Origin: Euleptes europaea
Taxonomy: Eukaryota; Chordata; Lepidosauria; Squamata; Sphaerodactylidae
DNA: 64,000 bases
Reading direction: 5' to 3'
Assembly: GCF_029931775.1 (NCBI RefSeq)
Contig: NC_079320.1
Span: 42,945,521 to 43,009,520, forward strand
Shown piece by piece: positions 11,096 to 23,823 of this stretch (its first letter is position 1; the number at the start of each line of letters is the position of its first letter). The notes below the pieces were generated by a model. That model saw only the letters and a list, made by a program, of their open reading frames with translations. It was not told the origin of the DNA and ran no database searches. A program made the translations under genes and the position numbers.

Positions 11096-13090
11096 ATGAC
11101 TGACATGTGGGTAGCAACCCTTCAGTGGTGACATCCCAGTTCTAAAATGTCCTTCAATAGAGATAGTTATTTGGCACTTTCTTTACTGAGATTCAGGTGA
11201 AAATGGTGTTAATAATATGAACTTTTAGTTATGATTCTTCCTTCCATTGCTGATTCCTTGATCTTTCTTCTGTTGTTTCTATTATCTGCTAACCTGTTTT
11301 GTTTTTTTATTGTGATTTTATGGTACTTTTATATTTTATAGGAAGTTGCTTTGAAGCGTACAAAAAGCTTGTTTGAAAGGTGCATGACTCAACTTTTTAA
11401 AAATAAAGAATAAATAAAACTGGACATTTTATTTTACTTATCAAAAAATTGTCTTTTATTTGCAACTTCTGTTTTTTTCTGTTTCGGTGGAGTGGTTTCT
11501 TTTCTTGATAAAGCCTGTGCTAAGAAAATCCTGCAATTTCTACAGATGGCTAGCCAGACATGCTGGCAACAAAAACCACAACTGTCTCACAAAGTAATCT
11601 GATAGATATCTCTTGTAATCACAAATCCCTTTCCCATCTCTTTTTTGTTTACTTGGGTACATGATAAAGAGTATTCCTTTCATCCTTACAAGCAGGCCAG
11701 GTAGAAGAATTAAGTAACTAGATAAGGAATAACCAACTTCCACTTTTCATGGGTAATCTCCCTTCTTTTCCCTTCAATCTGTAAAACCAGTTCTGTGCAG
11801 TTTCCCCAGAACTGTTTCTCTTTATTCACTGATAATTGGGAATATAATTTATAATGGGTTTAATATGATAAACTGCCTTAGTTCAACACGTGAAGTGCCA
11901 TGTTCTTAATTTGGTCTATTTGTGTAGACACTAAACAGATTTAAGGGAAAGGGTGGAGGTTTTACATTGCATTGTTTTGTTTCTGAAAGACTCACTTAGG
12001 AAAGTCCCAGCCTTTAAATGGAACCCCACCAATTTGCTACTGCATATGTATGTTGCTAATTGGATTAATTGGCATGGCTTTCCCCAAAGAGTCCTAAAGT
12101 GGTGGTTTGGTGAGGGCCTTCATCATTCCTTGTTAGAGATCCCTTGCTCCCTCACAGAACTAGTTCCCAGAATCCCAGGGAAAAGGAAATGAGCATTAAA
12201 TAAATTTAATTATCTGGTGTAGATATGCCCTGTCAAGTAATACGAATAGGTATAAATTCTACTTGCTTTCTGCACCTTATCATCATACCAACTAGTGAAG
12301 ATATTCTTCAGAGCTGATAGGAGGTTGGGATATATATTAAGCAGCAGTAGGCAGCCATGTCCTACCACCAGAGACAACATGTACCATACTCCATACTTCT
12401 TACTGTCACACCTTTCCTTTTACATAAGCAGGCTCCACAACATTCGAGATGGAGGTGGCCTAAAAATTCAAATTCATAAATAGATTAATATTCTAGCAAA
12501 ATAAAATGCATATCATGAAAAACACTTGACAACTCAGTATATCCAGATCAAAGTTATCTTTGTAAATAAATTTTATTCTCAATAAATTGGACTATATAAG
12601 TTTCAGACTGGTATTCCAGTTGAAATAGTTGATCCGGTTATCTAATGGGATTTTTAAACCCACTGAATGAATCTGAAGCCTGTTTCAAATAGCATTGTTG
12701 ACATAGGCAAGCAGAAATAATCCAGCCTCTGGGACTGGTAGTTTCCGGCTTAAACATATGCAATACTGTCTGGAAATTTCTTTTTCTGTGGTTGATTACA
12801 AAAAGATAAGTCTTGCAAAAGACATGTCTTCTAGGCTTTTGGAAAATACAGTTTATACTAACAAAATGCTGAATAGAATTGAAATGCTAAATCATTCCTC
12901 CTGTACTGTAAAAGATGGCATAAACAATGTTTTTGCAGCAAAAGATAAAACTAAATTATACTAAAATGTCTGCTATGGGTAGAGAAAAATTACAGTATCC
13001 TCTTACAACTGCCTTGAGCCCCCTTTTGGGGGAGGAATGGAGGAATACAATTTTTCTGATAAATAAAACAATATTCCAGAAATAAGACCA
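11096..13090. other. Intergenic DNA, nothing recognised
   Basis: AT-rich sequence without a recognisable exon or named repeat. Confidence 0.5.
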
Positions 13091-13119
13091 GATTGTAATT
13101 TTATGTTAAAGTATTAAAC

Positions 13120-13420
13120 TTTATATTCTCATTTATTTATACTACCATTTTTATGCTATCTTACTACCGATCAGAGACCCCAAGGCAGTGAACATAAACA
13201 CATTAAAACACTTGAACAATTAAAAAGAACGTTTAAAATGATAAAATAATTCAATAAAAACACATGAACAATACCAGAACCAGGGTGGAGGGCCTATAAC
13301 CATTTTTGGGGGTATGCCAAATGAAACAAAAAAGCCTTCACCCACTGGCAGAAGACACTGGGAGAGGGAGAGTATTGGTAGAAAACAGTGCTAGGAAAAG
13401 AGGTCAGGAACAATTTTCAG
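13120..13420 (-). mobile_element. Degraded antisense LINE 3' end (L2-like)
   Basis: A TTTATTTATACTACC start, an A-rich (AAAACA)-like segment and AAAAAAGCCTTCACCCACTGG give the layout of an antisense L2-like 3' UTR. The same layout is seen at 7,966-8,535 and 46,312-46,605. Confidence 0.4.
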
Positions 13421-15170
13421 ACCAAACTAATTTTAAGAACTCCTTACATCCCTGAGTAGTGATAATCTGTTTAGTTACAAACATACAAATAGAGTCCATT
13501 AGTAACAAGCAGGGTCTTAAAAGCAGGTTTCATGATCGCTAATCTTACCTTAGATTCTCAGGCAGCAATTGCATCTTAATTTTAAAGGATCTTTCCCCCA
13601 ACTTTTTTAAGTGTGTAAAACAGATGTGGGTGCCTTCAGGTTGAGAGGAGGTCAAGCAGAGCAGGGTGTAGTAGAGGGGCAATTTAACCCTGTCTCTCCG
13701 TCCACCTAACCCATGCTTTATTATTTGAGGGATAAAAGATATAATGGTCTGTATCTTTAACTACTCAGGAAAACAGCTGCTGTGTGACAGGCAGTTTACA
13801 GTACAATCCTCTGCAGAGTTATGTCAATCTAAGCCCTGTAACAGCCCTTTCCCTTGGCTAACATATAGCCAACCCCAGATTTTTCACTGCTTCTGTCTGG
13901 GTCCAAGCTTAAATTACAAAATTGTTTTCTCTTCTCTCAGGAAGACCGTGCAGATGCCCGGCCTGATACCTGAACTTGCAGATATTATCCATTCAGGGAT
14001 AATACCTTAAGGAAATGTCAACCAATCACCCTTGATTATTAGCAAGCCATCAGCATAACTAAGGATCATTCTTGTAGAAAACCTATAAACCTATAAAGGA
14101 AGTGTTAATTATAGCTTTTTGGATATATTTAATGACAGTTAATTTTTAATACGAGTGCAATAGTTAGCATTCCAATACAAAAAAAGTATATCTGATTTGC
14201 TTTCAGTATAATAATCTACAGATGTTGAAGGAAACCATGACTTTGATTAATTACCTGTTAAAGAAGCTAAGCAAGATATATTCGTGCACTTCATGGCAAT
14301 TATGTAAAGCAAGGGAACTAATCTGGAAAATATTAAATAAATGTGGAAAAAATGCAGAACCAGTGAAAGGGGTGGTTTGATTTTCCTGTATTCACAGAGA
14401 GCTGAGAAAGGGGGGGGTGTCATTCGGAGGCTAATTTGTATAATTAGTGTTCTCTCCCATGATTGAATGCTTTGAGTCCATACACGTACATTATCTCCTT
14501 ACAGAAAGTTAACATACGTCTGGGGGCTGGTTGACCTAGCTTAACTCTGACTACCAGTTTCCTATAAAAAGGATTCTTTTTGTATGGATAAACATTCAAT
14601 CATGTGAACCCTCTCCATGCAGTCTGATGTGCTACAGCCCACCTCAGACCCAGTGTAGTACCTCAGTCAAGACTAGGCCACGAGTATTTTTCTTGGGAAA
14701 AACGTGAGTCTGAAATCCAGTCAAAGTTTATTAAAGTTTTGTGGGAAAACGGCTTTTTGGCAGCATCCCAGCCTATAAGGGTCTGAGATTGATGTGTCAG
14801 AAAGACTCAAGAGGCCTAACAAGCCACTTTACAACATTAGACATTTATTTTTCCAGAGGCCCAGTTTAAGAGTTTCGGTGTCTTAATAAAGGTTTTTAAA
14901 CTCCAGCACACAATCAAATAAGCTAGTACAGAATCCCACAAAGCATATTAATAAGTGTGCTGAACAATGCTATTATTCCAAAGTTCTTCCCTGGATCAAA
15001 ATATTTTTCAAACAGAAGGTAATCTCGGGGGGGGGGGGAAACATGGATTTAGAAATATGATTCGCAACAAGAATGTCTTCTAGTGAAAGTACTATTTCTA
15101 CCTTTATTGGGATCAAAGTCTATTTACATCTTTAAGTGACCATGTGTTCTTGACTACATTTAGACAATAC
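13421..15170. other. Intergenic DNA, nothing recognised
   Basis: No exon seen. Bases 13,800-13,840 resemble the palindromic MITE-like family noted at 2,026. A 12-base G run lies at 15,027-15,038. Confidence 0.45.
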
Positions 15171-15179
15171 AACAAACCT

Positions 15180-15600
15180 CTATTTACCTTTGGTAACAAA
15201 CAAGATGCTGCATTTTGTACCAGCTACAGTTTCTGGATCGTCTTCAAGGGCAGCATCATGTAGCTCACACTACAGTAATCTAGACTCAGGGGTATTGAAG
15301 CATGAATCAATGCGGCCAGATAAGGCATCTGCAGATTGAGAGCCAGCTTCTTAACTAGATCTTATTTTATATTTTATTTTATTGGATTTTTAGGCCACTT
15401 TTCTTGACTAGGTTGGGTTCAGAGCAACTTACAACCATTTAAATGTAGCAGGGGGTGGGGGGGGATTTCACTGTCATGGGACCTGTTTCTCCAAAAGGTG
15501 ACTAGGATCCAGCAAGACTCCCAAGCTCTTAACCCTGTCTTTCAGCAAAAGCTGCATGGTATCAGTAATCGTGAGATTAATCGTGTTCATTAATTTTCAG
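15180..15600 (-). mobile_element. Degraded antisense LINE remnant
   Basis: Contains GGCCACTTTTCTTGACTAGG followed by AGCAACTTACAACCATTT, an antisense LINE tail, and flanking sequence of L2-like 3' UTR character. Heavily degraded, low certainty. Confidence 0.35.
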
Positions 15601-15949
15601 TAATACTATGGAGTATCTTTTCCACAACCACAAGGCATCTATGTTAGGAATTTCTGTGGAATGTTGGGAGTTGTTACATGATATCTTCTATTGAGGTTTA
15701 CAGACTTTCGTGACTATCTGAAACATGGTTTTCCACAGATGGTCTTGGATCTTACATACAACAACCCCTAGATATTGTATAAATAATATTATATCTAATT
15801 CTGAACATGGCCCTAGATGTGGATAATTAAATGCACAGATTAGGGCCACGTATAGAAGAGAAGAGCTCTTTCTGCAAACTTTTTAAAAAAAATATTGCTC
15901 AGATGCAATATAAACCCAGCCACTGTCACTGAATCAGATGGATAGAGGC

Positions 15950-16500
15950 TAGGGAACAGAGAAGCCAACAGATGATGCAATGAACAGAAGAGATGGTGGC
16001 TGGCCAGGTGATCAAACAAGGGAGACAGTGGCAGACATAGAGGGACTGGGGAAAGGCAGGGCAGGTGGATAATAAAGTGAAGAAGAGGGGAAAGGAGGAG
16101 GGAGAACAACAGCGATAGCACTACACAAAACAGAGAAGGTAGGTAGAGGAGGAAAAGGGGGAAAGGAGGAGCTGCAGTCACCTGCCATGTGAACCAGGAA
16201 GACAGAGGAGGCAGTGCTACAGGTGACTGGACTGGCAGGTGAGCAAGCAAGTGGGTGGCCTAGTGAGCAAGCAAGAGTACACACTGGTGAGGATTATGAG
16301 AGAGGTGATGGGTGGGCTGGCCAGTGAACAAGCGTGCAAGCAGTAGGGTGAGAGAGACAGTGGGGTGGGCAAGAGAGGTGAGAAAGCCAGATGATCCCTG
16401 GAAGAGGAAAGGGCCAGAAAGGGAGTCCCCACGGGGGGAGCAGGAGAAGCAAAAAAAGGCAGTTAGAGGGGACAATAAAGGATGCACCCCCCCTGCAAGT
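15950..16500. repeat. Purine-rich low-complexity tract
   Basis: About half a kilobase of G/A-rich sequence on the plus strand. The complementary open frames are Leu/Pro/Ser-rich and arise from composition alone; none looks like a protein. Confidence 0.7.
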
Positions 16501-17349
16501 CTTGCAGATTCCCATTGGTGTCTTTCTATTGCATGCATGACTTTATATATACATTTAAAATAAATAATTAAAAGAATGTCCTATGTGATAATTCCCCAGT
16601 CATAAGACTCTTTAACCTATAATAAATGCAACTATTCACGAAACTGATAAATCCTATAAATAGACTATTAGTGTGCATATATAAAAATCACAATGTGCAT
16701 GTATTTGATTTCTGGTATGTGAAAAACAGGGGGGGGGGACACAATTCATGTAACAAGCATGTCACATTTCTGAATAGACTGATAGCCAAGCAAAAAGGTG
16801 GATTTACAACTGATTTAACTGTTCATGTGCTTTACAGTGCCTGATTTCAGTCACTGAACTGCAAGAAAATGTTTCAATTTTAGTACTGTAGCACACCCTA
16901 GTGGTAATTAGCAGTATTTAACTTTGCTGCTGCTGATAGAGCCTAGCTAGAACTTGCAAATACTCACCTGAATCCATTTTAAAAGTTCAAACCCATACAC
17001 ATATTTCCACTACAGGTATATACCACAGAATAATCTCTTTAGATAAGTTCTGGGAGAAATGTTCTGCATTAGTTTTGAGACTGACCTGGTGAGATTTTTT
17101 TATTGTGAGCTCCAATCTGGTGTTTTAGGAGGTCAAGTGATATCACCAAAGATTTTTTTCAGCGAAGGAGTTGCATTTTTCTCCTTCAGCTGCAATATTG
17201 TACAGAACAACAACTAAAAGTGAGAAACCGAAGACAGATAGAATCACAATGTTAGTTTGTGATTCTATATGCACAAAAGATGTTGTAGGAAGAATAGCCT
17301 GCTTCAGGACAGTACTGGATATAAGCAAGTGAACAGTTCTATGCCACAG

Positions 17350-17445
17350 TGCTGTGGAGTGGTGGAGTCTGATCCGGAGAACTGGGTTTGATTCCCCACT
17401 CCTCCACATGAGCAGCGGAGGCTAATCTGGTGAACTGGATTTGTG
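17350..17445 (+). repeat. tRNA-derived SINE fragment
   Basis: Matches the middle of the SINE family at 3,893: AACTGGGTTTGATTCCCCAC, then CTCCACATGAGCAGCGGAGG. It has neither the head nor the tail. Confidence 0.7.
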
Positions 17446-17454
17446 ATTGAGATA

Positions 17455-17565
17455 GCTGAAATAAGCAAGAGTATTGTGGCAGCCTAAAGACTAACACAAT
17501 TTTATTCTAGCATAAACTGTTGCGGACTAGATCTATTTCTTCAGATGCATGTGAAGAAGTGGGCT
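17455..17565 (+). repeat. Interspersed repeat (CCTAAAGACTAAC family)
   Basis: Contains GTGGCAGCCTAAAGACTAAC, then ATTTCTTCAGATGCATGTG. It belongs to the same family as 1,651, 29,526 and 53,553. No coding sequence. Confidence 0.55.
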
Positions 17566-17569
17566 GTAG

Positions 17570-17883
17570 AGCCAGTGTGGTGTAGTGGTTAAGAGTGGTG
17601 GTTTGGAGTGGTGGACTCTAATCTGGAGAACAGCGTTTGATTCCCCACTCCTCCACATGAGCAGCGGATGCTAATCTGGTGAATTGGATTTGTTTCCCCA
17701 CCCCTACACACGAAGCCAGCTGGGTGACGATGGGCTAGTCACAGCTCTATTAGAGCTCTCTCAGCCCCACCTACCACACAGGGGGTCTGTTGTGGGGAGG
17801 GGAAGGGAAGGTGATTGTAAGCCGGTTTGAGTCTCCCTTAAGTGGTAGAGAAAGTGGCATATAAAAACCAACTCTTCTTCTTC
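17570..17883 (+). repeat. tRNA-derived SINE with L2-like tail, full length
   Basis: Sense copy with head AGCCAGTGTGGTGTAGTGG, B-box region TTTGATTCCCCACTCC, body AAGCCAGCTGGGTGACG, and tail ATTGTAAGCCGGTTTGAG leading to CCAACTCTTCTTCTTCT. It sits about 125 bases from another fragment of the same family. Confidence 0.88.
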
Positions 17884-18282
17884 TGTCTCTGGATCTAACT
17901 GCAAACAAGTTGGCCTCTGTGTGAATTATGAATCTACAAAACTGGGATTCCTGCAGAAAAAGTGCAGTCTCTACCTATTGGGAAGGATTCCCTGGGGATG
18001 CAGAAAAATAAGACTTTGTAAATTAACTAAAAGAACAAAGAGGGAGTGAACCTTTGTGGTCTGTTGTGATCTGAAAATGCTCTAGAAGGGGCAAAATGTT
18101 GAGGACAGCTAAAAAAGAAAAGAATGACAGTTAATAGCTATTGAGAAATTTGTCCTCCACGAATTTGACAAATCCCTTTTGAGTCATTTAAGCTAGCAGC
18201 CATCATGGGTTTCTCAGAACTGAGACACTTAATTTTAGGTTCTAGATGATTACAATACACATAGAAGCACCTTTGATTTTTT

Positions 18283-18502
18283 CAATGTGGTCGTGATAGT
18301 GCCGTCAAATTGCAGGCAACTTATGATGACCCCATGGGGTTTTCAAGGCAAGAGACGTTCAGAGGTGGTTTGCCATTGCCTGCCTCCACGTAGTGACCCT
18401 GGAGTGCTTGGTGGTCTCCCATCCAAGTACTGACCAGGGCTGACCCTGCTTAGCTTCCGAGTTCTGATGAGATTGGGCTAGCCTGGGCCAACTAGGTCAG
18501 GG
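18283..18502 (-). repeat. 5S rRNA-derived SINE with BovB-like tail
   Basis: On the minus strand the 5' part reads GATTGGGCTAG-like complement through CGGAAGCTAAGCAGGGTCAG, GTACTTGGATGGGAGACC. These are the internal promoter and body sequences of vertebrate 5S rRNA. A body (TGGCAAACCACCTCTGAACG) follows, then a tail (CATGGGGTCATCATAAGTTG, TTTGACGGCACT) that resembles the BovB LINE end at 30,480. Near-identical 12-base direct repeats flank it (CTTTGATTTTTT at 18271-18282, CTTTGATTATTT at 18503-18514). It is not a functional 5S gene, because the 3' half is replaced. Confidence 0.85.
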
Positions 18503-18514
18503 CTTTGATTATTT

Positions 18515-19920
18515 AAATAGGTGTCCCATACTAAACAAGCAGTTTTTTAAAATGTTCATAATTTTTGACTTTTAAAGAAACAGAAAATATGGGTGGTGGG
18601 CAGCATCACAGAAGTAGTCTTTCCTGTTGCCCATACTAAGCTGGTGCCTGCTATGACATGCATGCAGCACTTCAAAACAAAGAGCTTGCCTTTTCTTAGA
18701 GATATTTTTATTCCTATGCAAATTCATTTGATTAATCACTTACAACTCATATGATTAGCTGATTAACAGTGAAACTCCTGTGGACTTAGAAGGGTGCAAT
18801 TTACTTAGATGACAGCTTTGCCAATGGTGATGCGAGGGATAATTTCATCTTTGTGGCCTGGAAGATCAGCATCCCACAGAACCACAGCAGCTGGAAATTT
18901 GCTGAAAAAACTGGGTTGAAGGTTCTTTGAAAATAAGACAGACATGTAGCTGTCTAACAGATTTGCCATTTTGCCACAGTGGCAAAAGGCACTGTTCTCT
19001 TACTGATCCATTTTCTAAGGGTGCAGTGACCACTCAAGTAGTGGTAAATATTTTCTTGTGTTACTATGAGCAAGATTTCATTTCTTTATATTGCTTAAAA
19101 ACTGCTCTGAACAGGTCTTCTCATTGCAACAAATAAATAAAGAAACCTTGTGTTCTGGGAAACAATGTGCTGCTCCCCTTTTAAGTGAGGTAGGGGGCTC
19201 TTGAGATTTTAGCCGAGATTTATCCCATTTTTGTACACAATTGGTGCATCATTTATTCTATGCTGCCAGGCACAGATGATGAAACTTCAGAGAGGTTCAC
19301 ATTACCAGATTCAACAAAAATGGGCCCATGCTTCCTTGGAGCGCCTTGTGGTCAGACTTCAAAACAAGCTTATTGAACACAGGAGCATTTTGCACTCTAT
19401 TCCCTGCACATTTTAACAAGTTGGAGTAATGACAGATGAACCCTTTCAAGGGCTCCTTGCCTGTGAGTTATTTACATTTGATTGTTTTATGGCCAGTGTT
19501 TCTGGGTTCCACAGCCCCTGGTCTTCTGACTATAGAACACACTTTGTGTCTCCTGTACTTCAAATAAATAAACAAAATGGAGCCTGTGCCTTAGCAAGAA
19601 AATAGAGACAATAATTTACTGTGTCAGCAATTCATGATTAAAAGAGCAGTCAGTTTAGTAAAAGCAAGAATAGAATGTCCCAACTGCTCCCAAGTGACAG
19701 CTACAGCAATCAAAATGACTCGGTACAAAGGAGAGATGTTTCTGGAACTGGGGGAAAAGCTGCTATCCACTACACAGGGCAGGGAATACATAGCCCGGCA
19801 ACTTGTCAAAGAAAATATTAACCTTTCCCAGCACTGGTTTCTGTATTATCATCTTCAAATGTGAGAGAAGCAGGCAACAGGAAACTGCCCTGAAACTGGT
19901 AAACATAGAAACCTGTGTTA
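18515..19920. other. Intergenic DNA, nothing recognised
   Basis: No exon or named repeat recognised. Confidence 0.5.
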
Positions 19921-19929
19921 TGCAAGCAC

Positions 19930-20128
19930 ACGGAGCACATGAAGCTGCCTTATACGGAATTAGACCCTTTGTCCATCGAAGTCAGTATTGTCTACTCAGA
20001 CCAGCAGCAGCTCTCCAGGGTCTCAGGCAGGGGTCTTTCACATCACCTACTTGCCTGGTCCCTTTAACTGGAGATGCCAGGGATTGAACCTGGGACCTTC
20101 TGCATGTCAAGCGATGCTCTACCACCCT
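19930..20128 (-). repeat. tRNA-derived SINE (second family), antisense
   Basis: On the minus strand it begins GGTAGAGCATCGCTTGACA (tRNA-like A box) followed by GGTCCCAGGTTCAATCCCTG (B box). It then runs AAGGGACCAGGCAAGTAGG to a 3' end TAAGGCAGCTTCATGTGCTC. It differs from the CCACTCCTCCACATGAG family elsewhere in the window. Confidence 0.82.
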
Positions 20129-20139
20129 TTCCACAATTT

Positions 20140-21100
20140 AAATCTCAGTTAGGACTGACAATAAATAAAAATTAAATGCAGTCCTAAATAAAAGTGTCTT
20201 CATTGGTAGGGGAAAAGAGTTGCCTATGTTCTCACTGGCCCTACCCTGGTTACAGCCCTGCTCTCACTACACACTAAACATAAGAGATTATGGATATCTT
20301 TCAAATGGAAGTTATAACATCAGTGTTAGTCATCTGGTGTTAAAACATGTGTTTGGGTATATCATACTCCAGAGAACTGCACCTTTTGAGGAGGAAAAAA
20401 GAACTGAGACCGGTTCATTTAACTCTAGCACCAGAGAGATTTCACCCGAATAATGGCTGTGGTGCTAGGGCAGTGGAAACTGGATCCTGAATGCCCCGAG
20501 GCATTTGAGCAGGAGATGGAGCAACACATTAGGATGGGCACTTAACTGGCAGCTGGAAAAGAAAGCAACAGCTGGTGGTTGAGGTAGGCAGCAGCTGGGA
20601 TCATAGAAGCAGGAACTTCATACCATGTAAATGCAACTTGCTGTCAAAGTCTATTTGGGGCTTCAGCTACTCAGAAGTCTTCCTACATAAGCAATGAAGC
20701 TCATGACCCTGGCATTATGCATATGAATAATACATCCTGAGTAGCATTAATGATGCAAATGCCAAAGTTTGGATCCTGCAAACACTTAAGTGCATGCTGA
20801 GTCTTTCTCTTTTTAACTAGTCCAACTCAAGCCATTTGGGAAAATGGTCTCTTGTTAGCCGCTTTTTTTCTTTTAATACACAACATTTTGAAACATATAT
20901 ATTTATAAGCCTATGATAGATATGAATCTCTGTTTCCTGAAATGAATGCAAGAACATAATATCCTTCAGGTAATAATAATTTTGTATCTTGGTTAGAATT
21001 AATGCTTAATATAATATCAGGACCTAAAGGCATTTGTGAATGCACAAGCACAAGTGCCCTGAAGCTCCTACCCTTCCTTTGGCCAACAGCACCACCTTGT
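20140..21100. other. Intergenic DNA, nothing recognised
   Basis: No exon or repeat recognised. Confidence 0.5.
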
Positions 21101-21109
21101 GCTGCATTA

Positions 21110-21461
21110 CAGGCTGCTCCTGTAGGTCCTATTGGACTCTATGGCATTGAAGTCCCTCCCCTCCCCAAACCTATTCATGGCTACTACTCAAAATGGCTAC
21201 TAGTCATGATGCATACCTATTCTCTCCAGGATCAGAGGAACATGCCGAATATATTAGGAACTCAGGCAGGATGCTGCTGCAGTTGTCCTGTTTGTGGGCT
21301 TCCTAGAGGCACCTGGTTAGCCACTGTATGAACAGACTGTTGGACTTGATGGGCCTTGGTCTGATCCAGCATGGCCTTTCTTATGTTCTAAACCCCACCC
21401 TCCTCAGGCTCCACCCCCAAAATTTCCAGGTATTTCCCAACCCGGAGCTGGCAACCTTATA
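21110..21461. repeat. GGTTGCCAGC-type repeat interrupted by a CR1 tail
   Basis: The outer repeat is at 21,110-21,171 (GACTCTATGGCATTGAAG) and resumes at 21,390-21,461 (CCACCCTCCTCAGGCTCC ... GAGCTGGCAACC). Between them sits a plus-strand CR1-type 3' end: TGGGCTTCCTAGAGGCACC, GACTTGATGGGCCTTGGTC, TTATGTTCT. The short sequence AAACC occurs on both sides. Confidence 0.72.
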
Positions 21462-22290
21462 TCCAATGTTAGTAATTCAGAGGGAAAACTTTGTGATTAC
21501 AAATTTGAGAAACAAATTTGAGAAACATGGAATGTAAACATACTTTGCAGCCTCAATTAGTGGACTATGTATGTAACAGGTACAATTATATGCTTGTTTA
21601 AGTGTATGTGCACAAAGTAAGTGACTCCAGCATTCAAACCTAAATTATATGAACTTTTCCCTCTGGGACTGGCTATGCTGTCTGTCTTGCTCAACTCTAT
21701 TGCAACTGCAATTGTTAATACATACTGGAGAAAAATGATGTTTCAGTTTTAAACTTGGCAGGTGGAAAGACAACAGGAATGAGGGAAACTTTGTATAACT
21801 GTATACAATACTTTGTTATCTGAATGTAGCTGTTGGGTTCTACAGCTAGACGTTTGTAACTGTTGAAAGATAAATCACTTGGCGGCCTCTGCTTAGATGA
21901 ACAGTCGTAAACTTATTTGATACAAAATTTCTAAACTTTGTGAAGGCAGAAACAATACACACAAGTTCCAGTTTTCCTCGATTAAAACTTGATAGGGATC
22001 ACCCCCTTTCCTTGGAGCTATTTCCCTCTTGGGAGAACTACTGGTTTCACTTCCCTCACTCAGGATCCTCCTTGATCCTACAAAACTCTCCTCCTTCCAC
22101 TCTAGCTGCCAGCCTCAAACTGTCACTCTCACAGATGGGTACAACACATCAGCAGTTAGCTGTCCACCACACATTTTTGTGTGTGGCCAGTATCAGGAAT
22201 TCACAAATGGCATTTGCCAGTGCCATAGCAAGCGTATGCTGCCCAGTGCAATTTATGCGGCCAGGCTGTGAGCAGGCCCATTAATGATAT
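21462..22290. other. Intergenic DNA, nothing recognised
   Basis: No exon or repeat recognised. Confidence 0.5.
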
Positions 22291-22299
22291 TAATAATTA

Positions 22300-23085
22300 G
22301 TTAATTACACCACAGTAACGTCGAGACGAGGCTACTGCAATGCACGGTACATTGGTCTCCCTTCAAAATCAATTCAGAAACTCCGGCTGGTGCACAGTGC
22401 TACAGTTCGGCTATTATCGGGAGCTAGATGGAGCACACACATTACTCCCATCCTGCAGACATTTCACTGGCTGGCCATCAATTACTGGGCTCAATTTAAG
22501 GTATTAGCTGTGAAATACAAAGCTCTTCGTGGCCTTGGACCCTCACATCTACAAAACTGCCTTTCCCCGTATGATCTGCCATGACAGCTTCACTCATTGG
22601 AGCAGGGTGTTCTGCGTGTGCCAACCTGCAAATGGACAAAATCAACAACTGTCCATATATGTGCCTTCTCTGTTATGGCCCCACCTTGTGGAATGGCCTG
22701 TCTGAAGAGATCAGGAAGGCCCCTACTCTCATTGCTTTCTGCAAACTCTGCAAAAGGGCTTTTCTATGCAGGCAACAGACTTGTACTATACTAAATGATT
22801 CAGAAGAGTTACTTAAAAATTATTAGGGACTGTGGTTTATACTATATAGCTTGTTGAAACTAGGACCCTACTATGCAATTTTGCATCATTTAATGTGTCA
22901 AGTTAATACTTATGCTTTACTTCAGTTCTGTGTTTAGACTTCTGGTTGGTTCTACAACCTTAATTTCTATTGCATTGTTTATTGAATGTCCCATCCTGTG
23001 GATTGTATTGACTCACTCTGTGTGATCCACCTTGAGTCCAAGTCAGAAAAGCAGACTATAAATAATGTAAATAAATAAATATTTA
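22300..23085 (+). mobile_element. L2-like LINE, 3' part
   Basis: Encodes, across two frames, the end of an L2-type reverse transcriptase protein: LRLVHSATVRLLSGARWSTH, ITPILQTFHWLAINYWAQFK, KYKALRGLGPSHLQN, then MAPPCGMACLKRSGRPLL. The 3' tail has CCACCTTGAGTCC and ends in (AAAT)n. 5'-truncated, frame-broken and dead. Confidence 0.85.
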
Positions 23086-23325
23086 AAAAGAGCCAAACAC
23101 TTTATCATAATTGCATACACACAGAAACCAGTTCTAAAGTTGTGAGTAATCCATTCTGTTCTTCTCTAATCTCATAGTTTAGCTTCACAATAAGAAAACC
23201 CAAACATTGCTTTTGTGTTTCATTTATTTATTTAGTTAAATTTTTAGGCCACCCTCCCTGACCAGGTCAGGCTTGTATAAGCAGACATATCATATTGAAA
23301 AGTAGTATTTTACTTTCAGTCATGG

Positions 23326-23771
23326 TGTGAGGGTCTCTGTCTATGTGTCTCTGCTTTCCATCACCTGCTTTTGCTTTGGTATCAGTGAACTCGTAAAAGC
23401 AGTTCACACCTTCTGGTCTCAGGCGCCAGGCCTGATTGCCCCTAGTATCTTCCCCCCCCGCTGTTCTTCCTGTCAGTACTCCCTCAGGCCGATGCGGCCT
23501 TGGAAGTGTGATAGCTTCACCAGACTTCCTGGGACTCGTCTGATGTTTTGTATTATGCCAAGCTTGTAACTTCCCATAACAATAAGTGTGAACCCCAGTG
23601 CCCCAGTGCCCTGGAGTCAATATATTCTGTAAACCCGAATAGCCCCTCACTTGCAGCTTTCTACCTGTGCCTGTCTCATCTCCTGATGTCTTCAATAAAT
23701 CCTTTGTTTCTTTATCAACGTCTGAACATTTGATTTGGTGAAGTAAACTCAGAGAGAGGGGATCTCTCACA
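23326..23771 (+). repeat. 5' LTR of the chromovirus
   Basis: TG...CA bounded, about 446 bases. It contains an AATAAA-type signal (CTTCAATAAATCC) near its 3' end. It is practically identical to 28,772-29,216. Confidence 0.95.
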
Positions 23772-23823
23772 TTAAGCTGCAAGTCTTTGCCTCTCGGACT
23801 GCTGCTGTACCTTTTGGGACAGA

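Noticed and set aside
15840-16538. Several Leu/Pro/Ser-rich minus-strand open frames
   Set aside because: They are explained by the purine-rich tract; no start context, domain or splice structure supports a gene.
17570-17650. A possible tRNA gene
   Set aside because: A-box and B-box-like segments are present but there is no cloverleaf acceptor pairing, and the sequence continues into a SINE body and tail shared with other copies.
18411-18502. A possible 5S rRNA gene on the minus strand
   Set aside because: Only the internal part of 5S is present. It is fused to non-5S sequence with a LINE-like tail and flanked by target duplications, so it is a SINE.
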